Below are positions 56,640 to 64,000 of a DNA stretch of 64,000 nt, one piece after another; the stretch's first letter is position 1, and each line of letters starts with the position of its first letter. The position numbers and the translations under genes are program-made. The notes below the pieces were generated by a model. It had not been told where the DNA came from. It did not search any database and saw nothing but the letters and a program-made list of their open reading frames with translations. Source of the DNA: Mactra quadrangularis (taxonomy: Eukaryota > Mollusca > Bivalvia > Venerida > Mactridae); NCBI GenBank assembly GCA_025267735.1, contig CM046297.1, positions 25,756,011 through 25,820,010 on the forward strand, read 5' to 3'.

Positions 56640-59600
56640 TACTTTGAATTATTACTTTACTTTGAAATTTAATGAGATTAACGATGTATTAATCTCTCAA
56701 TTACCACGTGATATTAATCAGGCCGTTGCTATGCTGACATCTTTATATAAAACATACGCTACGCAGGTTGGCTTATTTACCAAGCATAGAGAATCTATCC
56801 CTATAACACAACCACAGTGGTGGAACGATATATGCGAACAAAAGAAACGCCGGAAATATCATATACTTAGACAATTTCGTATAAGTAATAGCGAATCTGA
56901 CCTTTGTCTATACAAACATGCTAAATCGGAGTTTAAATCCTATACTAAATACAGAAAAATACTGTATGAATCTGAGAAAAGACGCGAGTTAACACGATTA
57001 AGCAATAATCCGAAGAAATTCTGGAACTTGCTTAAAAGCTCAAATTCTCCATCTTGCCAAGATACGTTCATAACAAGTGAAACCTGGTTTGAGCATTTTT
57101 CGTCTTGATTTTACGACAACGAGAATATGTCTCACATTATTATGACCGACATCGAAGGCGGAGATGAAGCGTTAAATTCAGATTTTTCTGAACACGAAGT
57201 TTTAAGGGCTATCAATAAACTTAAAATAGGCAAAGCGCCTGGTCCTGATGGAGTATTAATTAATTATATAAAATGTACAAAACATATAACAATTAAAACA
57301 CTTACGTTGTTATTCAACATTATTTTTACGTCTGGTAACTTTCATGAACAATGGTCGAAAAGCATTATATGTCCTATACATAAGTCGGGATCAAGACATG
57401 ATCCGAACCAGTATCGTGGGATATCGCTTATTAATTCTCTTTGTAAAATATATTCATCTGTTCTCAATGAGAGACTATACAGATGGGCCGAGGATAATGG
57501 CAAAATAGATGAAGCCCAGGCAGGCTTCAGAGTAGGATACTCTACTATTGATAATCTGTTCACATTAAACGCTTTAGTACAGAAATACATAACGCGAAAA
57601 CGTGGTAGAATTTACGTGTTATTCATTGACTTCACCAAGGCGTTCGATAGTATTGTACATAGTAAACTTTTTGCTAGGTTAGCAACTTGTGGAGTCAATG
57701 GTCATTTCCTTAATGCTATTAAAGCAATGTACCGTGATCTATCATCCTGTATCAACCTCGGTCAAGGTCGAACTACTGATTATTTCCGCTGCGGAAAAGG
57801 TACTCGCCAGGGAGATGTATGTAGTTCTATTTTATTTGTTCTATTTATAAATGAACTTAATTCATACATTAGAAATTATTGTAATGATGGTATTTTTGTA
57901 ACAAATGATATCCCTGATATTTTTACATTAATGTTTGCTGATGATGTTGCAGCCCTGCAGAGTCTGTCGTTCGATTACAACGACATCTAAATGCCATAAA
58001 ATCATTTTGTGAGGATATGGGTTTAAACCTCAATGTTGAAAAAACAAAAATTATTGTGTTTCGCAACGGTGGTCCACTGAAAGACTCTGAAAAATGGTTC
58101 TTTGGAGATATACCTATTAAAGTTACCTCTTTTTACAAATATATGGGACTAATCCTTACCCCTAAATTATGTTGGTCGATGACTCAACACAAACTTTTCA
58201 CTCAGGCATGTAAATCTGTTCATTGTATTCGTGGTTTTGAGAGAAAATTTGGACATTTTAACTATGATAAATCATTTAAAATATTTGATATGATGGTTAA
58301 ACCAATTCTATTATACGGGGCAGAAATTTGGGGGTTTAAATACTCAACAATTTTAGAACGATCTCAGATAATGTATTGTAAATCGTTTTTAGGGGTAAAA
58401 AAGTATACTAATGACGATGTAGCACTAGGAGAGTGTGGCAGACTTCCTATATACTTAGATTGTACTATACGATTTATAAAGTATTGGTGTAAATTATTAA
58501 AAATGCCGAGTCATAGATACCCCAAATGTTGTTATCTCATGCTTAGAGATCTTGATAATTTGGGTCGTCGAACTTGGGCTTCCGAGGTCCGAGAAACATT
58601 ATTTAAATTTGGATTTGGTTATGCATGGATTGCCCAAGAAATCGGTAATGAAAATGTTTTTCTTTCGCAATTTAAATTACGTGTAACAGATATACTTAAA
58701 CAAGAGTGGCACAATAGCATATCAGAATCTTCAAGATGTAGTCACTACATAGGTTTTAAATCATTGCTTGAAGTAGAATTCTATTTAAAATCTGAACTGC
58801 CGTATTACCTCCGTAAATTTTTTTACAAAATTCCGGTGTTCTAGTCATAGTTTAGGAATAGAAACTGGTAGACGTTTTGGTACACCTAGAGATGAACGAT
58901 TATGCTCTTATTGCTTTGAACGTGATATACATTGCATAGAGGACGAGCAACATGCTTTACTAGTTTGTCAAAAATACAAAATCTTTATTAGAGAATTTAA
59001 GATTTAAGAGAATTATGTTTAGGGATGTCTGACTCTGTCGGTGTTAGCAACCAATCGTTTAATGATATAATGTCTACTAAGAACACAGTTAAACTAATAA
59101 ATGTCTGTAGATTGATACATCATATAATGTCACAGTATAATAGTTCGTAATATATGTCTATGTCTGAATACTCATGTTCATGTATATGCATTGTAAATAT
59201 GTTTGTATTGGTTTGTATATATGTGCACATGTATATAGGTATGCATGCACATGTTTGTGTATTTATGTGCATGTATGTGTATACATGTGTATGTATGGAG
59301 CAGAAATGTATTTGTATGTATATCATTATATAGACCATAAAACAGCATAAAACAAGTTGCCATTACTTGCTGATACCTTACACATTCACGTTCAATTGAA
59401 TATTCATGTTCATGTATATGCATTGTAAGTATGTTTGTATTGGTTTGTATATATGTGCACATGTATATAGGTATACATGCACATATTTGTGTTTTTAGGT
59501 GCATGTATGTATATACATGTGTATGTATAGAGCAGAAATGTATTTGTATGTATATCATTATATAGACCGTAATACAGCATAAAACAGGTTGCCATTACTT

Positions 59601-59715
59601 GCTGATTTCTTACACATTCACACTCAATTGTATCATTATTTTGAATTTATATGTTGTATATAAATGAAAATGTATTATGGGCCGGTGGCCTTCTTGTACT
59701 AATAAAATAAAATAA
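56640..59715 (+). mobile_element. Degenerate LINE with reverse transcriptase, plus strand
   Basis: Open blocks: 56644-57108 (linker, PQWWNDICEQKKRRKY), an in-frame TGA at 57106-57108, 57127-57990 (reverse transcriptase: INKLKIGKAPGPDGVLINYI, YRGISLINSLCKIYSSVLNE, VLFIDFTKAFDSIVHSKLFA, CGKGTRQGDVCSSILFVLFI, MFADDVA), a frameshift at about 57958, 58017-58844 (MGLNLNVEKTKIIVFRNGG, LLYGAEIWGF) and, after another shift at about 58830, the knuckle RLCSYCFERDIHC then HALLVC. Tail gggccggtggccttcttgta, then ctaataaaataaaa. Endonuclease is missing (5' truncation). The KAPGPDG and LLYGAEIWG motifs differ from the LINE at 28053-31277, so this is a third lineage. It lies in the duplicated-unit sequence after SINE A copy 4, and the unit resumes at about 59718. 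Confidence 0.82.
59158..59640. repeat. Tandem duplication of about 238 bp, rich in TATG/TGCA alternation
   Basis: Two copies (about 59158-59395 and 59396-59640), each with ttgtattggtttgtatatat, gtgcacatgtatataggtat and cagaaatgtatttgtatgta. Both are in the 3' UTR region of the LINE above. The alternating purine-pyrimidine content is high. Frames through it on the minus strand are Tyr/His/Ile/Thr-rich artefacts. Confidence 0.75.
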
Positions 59716-59739
59716 ACTTTATTGCTCGGACATTTTTTT

Positions 59740-60365
59740 TCTAGCACTCCCTCGCCCTTTCACAAGGACTCTACAATTGCTTCATCAACGAAGAAAGATC
59801 GATATTTAAATATCGAATTTTATAGAAGATAAAATCTTCCACGAGCGGTGCACGATTTTACTTAGGTCATTTCATGCTAGTAAATTTTTATCTTACAAAG
59901 CTTAAACGTGGGCATTGGTTATGTAGAGAACATAATTATTATTAATATTATTATTTTCTTTTATCATTATTATTATTTTTTTATAATTATTACAATTATG
60001 AAAAAAGTTATTCAAATTACCACTTGCCACTCGTCTATCTTACCAACGTTAGAATTTATTTAGTTGAAGTAAAACAAAAAATATACCTTTAAAAATTTTC
60101 GACGCTCAGTCAATTTTGCTCGAAGTAGGTTAGTTTTTCGCTGTCCAGTCACGCCGCCAAGAGTGTACCTTGACGAATGTACGATCTATTAGCATAGTGA
60201 GTCACCCATAATACACAGAATTAATAGTCTTCAATTACTGCCCTATAAAATACTGTTTATAAAAAATAACTAAATGTACCATATCAATTTACAATTTCTC
60301 TGTACCGGAACAAAATCTAATTGGACAAACAATTGTGGTTGAGAAAATTGTATTTGTTAAAGATA
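59740..60365. repeat. Palindrome module copy 7 and family X sequence
   Basis: ctccctcgccctttcacaag, then tcgatatttaaatatcga at about 59799-59816, then an attatt-rich stretch, then aatttatttagttgaagtaa and on to gttgagaaaattgtatttgt, parallel to 48110-48690. Confidence 0.55.
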
Positions 60366-61426
60366 CTAGATGGGAGCCCGTGCAAGCACGGGCTTTAGGT
60401 AATGACAGTTCTCGAAACTGTTCCTCGAAACAGGCATGTTTAAAAGCCATATGAAAGGACTGAACACTGTGAAAATGTAACATGGAGTTATGAAACTTGG
60501 TCACCCGAGCTTGTATTTTCATTTCAAAAGTGAATTCTCGATATTTAATCCCTTTCAACATGAAACCTGAAATAATTACATGAATAATATTGATATGTGT
60601 AACAACTGTGTCCAATCACTACAGACCGTTGGGTCAGCGTATAGAAAACATCAGCAAGCTTCTCAGGGCTCACTGGTACATATTGAGCTTGCATGTGAAA
60701 AAATGGACCGAGAATATGTTCTCCCATATTACACCGCTTCGTAGCTCCCTTTGAAGCGGTCAGCGTACCTTCGGTAGATAGCGTGACCAGACACGTATAA
60801 ATTTTTACCTATGTCTCTGATAGCTCTCAAGTGATACTTTGTGGTGCAGTAATTTCAATAAGAATCTAATTATTGTAACTAACAATTTGTCACCGTTCTT
60901 GTGAATTGCGCAGACAGATCGCAGTATCTCTCGAAATTGAATGTGAAGTACGTGAAGTGTTTTATTCTGCATAATGTAAAATATAAGAATTGGGTGAGTA
61001 TGCCGTTTATGGGTATTATTTCGAAAACAAAGAACGCATGCTTGGTGAATATTCAAAAAATGGCAAGAAGGTTGCACGTATTCTGGGTGATTCCCCATCA
61101 TAATACAGCAGTTACAGTCATGTGACAGAAGCATTACATTCGATTCAGTAAAGATCAGAAATATTTTACTTCACGTCGAGAATCAAACTCGATTTTCCGG
61201 TTTGACGTGTCTATTTGTAGTTTTATCTAGAACTATTTTTAGACATAAAAAACCCATTATTTTTGTTGATTTTTGGCAGTTTTTGCAAATATCAAGAGGC
61301 TTTGTCAAAAAGAATTGTCAACTTCATATGCCGGTATATAGGTGCTCCAGCGACAAACAAAAGATTTATTCAAAGCTGCGCAGTTTCTTCCACAAAACAG
61401 GAAACTCGCAAATTTAATGGTATAGA
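60366..61426 (-). mobile_element. Non-autonomous Helitron, 1061 bp
   Basis: On the minus strand it begins TCTATACCATTAAATTTG and ends ...CCCATCTAG, with the 9-bp stem hairpin agcccgtgc/gcacgggct (60375-60383 and 60386-60394) just before the end. It lies exactly between A and T: flanks ccta^ and ^tatcttt, with no duplication. The empty site at about 48691 (gttaaagatataggtcaaaa) confirms both borders. TC start, CTAG end, subterminal hairpin and A^T insertion are the four Helitron hallmarks. No Rep/helicase is inside. A frame with QYVPVSPEKLADVFYTLTQR (minus, about 60600-60680) is unrecognised and could be captured host sequence. Confidence 0.85.
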
Positions 61427-61499
61427 TAGGTCAAAAGTTGGCTTAGACAGCTGTGTCGAAATTAATTTAGGTATATATCATAAAATATGATTTAAGTAA

Positions 61500-61847
61500 C
61501 TAATAACAAAGTGTAAATTAGTGTACAACCCCAAGATACTGTTATTATTGAAGCCGGCCATGTTTACAGCAATGTCACATGGACGACAGCTACTAGCAAC
61601 ATCATTTGAAGATAGATTTCGATATTATAAGAAACAAATTCTACACGATACGATTGGTCTGCAAGTGGTCACGTTGTTGCAGCAATAATATCGAAAGCGT
61701 CTGCATCGTTTTAGATTAAATAATATTAAGGAACATTCGCATTGTTTTCTTGGACAAAACAATCTATATTGAAGCTGTATCGCGAAGGTTTTTTATGTTA
61801 ACAAACTGATATGAGAACTGTTTTACAGCATGGGTAAATTATCATGA
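61500..61847. other. No gene seen
   Basis: Unique sequence between the family X end and the unit-edge repeat. It holds no frame above 60 codons with recognisable content and no clear inverted ends. Confidence 0.35.
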
Positions 61848-62810
61848 ATTAAAACGCATTGTATAGATGACTTTTGTTCACTTCGAACCAATTACCTTCG
61901 ATTCTAAGTAGTAAAATGCACTACCTACGGATAAAATAAGGCAGGAATTGAGTGAACCTCGGAATAAAAAGACAAAAATGTTTAACATATGTAAGTGACT
62001 ATTATACAAACCAACAACGTTCAATTTACAGTAATTATACAAGTACTCACCTCAGCCATAGTTACAGTCTGTGGAATCGAAGATTGAACAACTACATGTA
62101 TACATGTATATCTGGTTTTTTTTCTTCATAAAAATCAACTGTGCATTAGCAGACCTCGTGATATCATTATGTCATATTTATGTATTTATTTTTAGAGAGT
62201 AGCTTTTCTTACCAGAATGATCGATTGGACTGGGTTGAAACTGTGTCATTACATTTTCCGAAAACAGCTTTCATTCAATACACTATTACAATTTAAACCT
62301 GTCAAAACATATTGTATATGTATATTTTTTGCCAAAATGGAAAAAAACAAGATAGTTCAATTCGATAGAAAAATGTAAATAAATATTCGTCTAAATCTTT
62401 ATTCATGCTATATATGTGTCGTCTCATTTTTAAAACCAACGTGATATTTGATATATATTTTACAATCATTAACAAATAAGCGTCCAAGGACAAAGGTGAA
62501 TGTATAGATTTTGTATACGAAAAGAAAACAATCAAAGCTCGTTAAAAGGTACTTTCATGCAAACGTTTGTACTTGTGTAATAAGAAAACCTTGCTTTATT
62601 CATTAGGCAAGACACCTGAGCACAATTTGTTCATGTTTTCAATTTTTTAATGAACTCCAATGTAAACAACCAAGCGTGCTGGATTTATAATAATCGAAAC
62701 CAAACATCCAAGATTAAATTTATACAATTGATGATTAATCGGAAGATAGACAACTTATTTTCTGATCAGTTTGTGTTTATACATTAAGCGTATTCAAAAT
62801 AATAGAAATA
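61848..62810. repeat. Duplicated BTB 5' region without gene
   Basis: Bases 61848-61980 are the unit-edge repeat. Bases 61980-62810 match 38640-39440, the 5' flank of BTB pseudogene D, including the gctttcattcaatacactat block at about 62265. Confidence 0.75.
62051..62059 (-). pseudogene. Orphan BTB first exon (Met-Ala-Glu) with donor site
   Basis: ATGGCTGAG followed by GTGAGTACTT on the minus strand, as at 38718-38726. To the left on the minus strand only repeats are found, and no large BTB exon follows within this window's matching distance. Confidence 0.6.
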
Positions 62811-64000
62811 ATTATAGACTATGAATATTAATGAAACTCTTTTACAGTTTTGTTCGAGATATGATATACGTTTCAAGACACAATCATATTCAGTTAATAC
62901 ATGTATGTATAAACTTTGTGTTTGATGGTATTCTCGTCTTGTATTAGTGTCTTAGATCATCGTTTGAAGTTTTATACACGTCAATTATACCTATCATCAA
63001 TTCCGTAGTCAAAATTTTCCTCGTTATTATGACTAAGGTTAATTAATTGCATCGACATCTGTAGAGGATTATTCGTTTGTTCAAATGACCCAACACTATT
63101 TTTGTTCTGTCAATTACATTTCAAAACCCTTCCACGGCATGCGTACCACTCATTCTAGTGGAACTCTATAACTAAATATTCCTGTTTTGTATTGTATTAC
63201 ATTCACTTGAAACCGATAATGCACTACGTACGAATTGTAGTTAAAGTTTGTGTTATGTTCTGTTCTGTTCGGATAAAACCAATGACTACACAAATACAAA
63301 CTTTGTTTGTGATCGATTTCTTTTATATTCTCAAAAAAACATTCAGTTCACTTTATGTTTACATTTGTATACAAAAATGCATACAATGCAAACGTCGTTA
63401 TTATGTGCATCAAATTTAAAGGAATATGTCTACGCAGATAAAGATTCAATGTCTGAATAAAAAATAATAAGTAATTCATTAGACTCATGTTAGACCTTAT
63501 AAAAGCATTCATTTGACAAATGTGTTTGGTTATGTATTACATAAAACAAAACAAATAACTTCTCACCTGTAAATGAAAATTTAACTTCACAATTTGATTA
63601 AATTTACATGATTACGTGGGTTAAGTTAGGAAACATCTCAAATTTTAAGATGCTTTTATTAATTATAAATATGTTAATTATTAATGAACAAGTGAGTGAG
63701 TTGCAATTATAAATTTATAATGATAATAAATGGGAATGTTAGGAAAAGAAGTTTTTAAGGTTTTGACTACTGATTCCTTTAAATACGCTCAATAGATTCA
63801 AATATTGATTTAGCTTGCGTGAATTTCCTGAAATATTTTTGAACATTTGTACTACACTCTATAAATTGATAGTTATCGGAGCATATCAATATTTTCGCAT
63901 CTAAAACGTGCATAATAATATTCTTCATAAAAAATTATAGAGTTAAAAATCTAATATTGGATATCTATTTGAACTATGGCTACAGTAAGTATTAAATTAA
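62811..64000. other. No gene seen
   Basis: AT-rich sequence with only short frames (for example 63192-63419, plus), none with a recognisable domain, splice-site pair or repeat relation to the rest of the window. Confidence 0.4.

Noticed and set aside
59120..59595. Tyr/His/Ile/Thr-rich frames on the minus strand
   Set aside because: They arise from the TATG/TGCA tandem duplication and repeat the same peptide twice.

Overview
This is a eukaryotic, AT-rich, repeat-dense window, most likely from a bivalve or other mollusc. Introns with GT/AG borders, non-LTR retrotransposons, tRNA-derived SINEs, hAT- and mariner-type MITEs, a Helitron and a foldback element are all visible. The mollusc assignment is an inference from the repeat style (SINE tails ending in '...cgccgtaaaaccc' and '...tacgacgtta', an 'acaagagggccc' hairpin terminus) and from the tandemly expanded BTB family. 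It was not tested by search. Nothing looks bacterial or viral.

Host genes. (1) 73-7925, minus strand: the 5' part of a secreted M12B/reprolysin-type metalloprotease. I assembled six exons by hand: signal peptide, prodomain-like, three further exons and a HELAH zinc-motif exon. All splice phases agree, and the gene runs off the left edge. (2) A family of BTB/POZ genes with a C-terminal MATH-like domain, all on the minus strand. Each has a tiny first exon encoding only Met-Ala-Glu, a phase-0 intron of about 0.83 kb and one large exon. Two copies are intact (18529-20460 and 44930-46857). Two are pseudogenes (36535-38726, and 48866-53318 split by a LINE). Two are orphan first exons with their promoter region (34176-34184, 62051-62059). 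The family sits in a larger duplicated unit present at about 7.5-10.9, 17.0-24.5, 32.1-34.8, 44.1-48.7 and 48.8-56.6 kb. In the 7.5 kb and 32 kb copies the large BTB exon has been deleted.

Mobile DNA, left to right: hAT-like MITE (2382-2798), small palindromic MITE (4067-4167), LINE 3' tail (about 11.27-11.84 kb), seven-copy 179-bp satellite (15775-17019), hAT-like MITEs (about 17.2, 24.7, 34.4 kb), truncated LINE inside a SINE (21325-22520), a 7.1-kb mariner-type composite with near-perfect TIRs and TA duplication (24988-32087) that carries an intact 1074-aa LINE ORF (28053-31277), a 607-bp TA-flanked MITE (32125-32731), nested MITEs in the BTB pseudogene intron (37.59-38.63 kb), a GGTCCG MITE (41258-41753), a 2.27-kb foldback element with about 650-bp inverted arms made partly of GCGACGTTTAGCGGC repeats (41792-44063), two more degenerate LINEs (49640-51980 minus, 56640-59715 plus), and a 1061-bp Helitron with a clean A^T insertion (60366-61426). 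Homologous copies of the flanking unit elsewhere in the window serve as empty sites, so several insertions can be read to the base.

The gene-free rest (about 12.0-15.7, 34.8-35.6, 35.9-36.5, 39.4-40.1 and 62.8-64.0 kb) shows no gene I can support. Open reading frames there, and many short ones elsewhere, are chance or repeat-derived.
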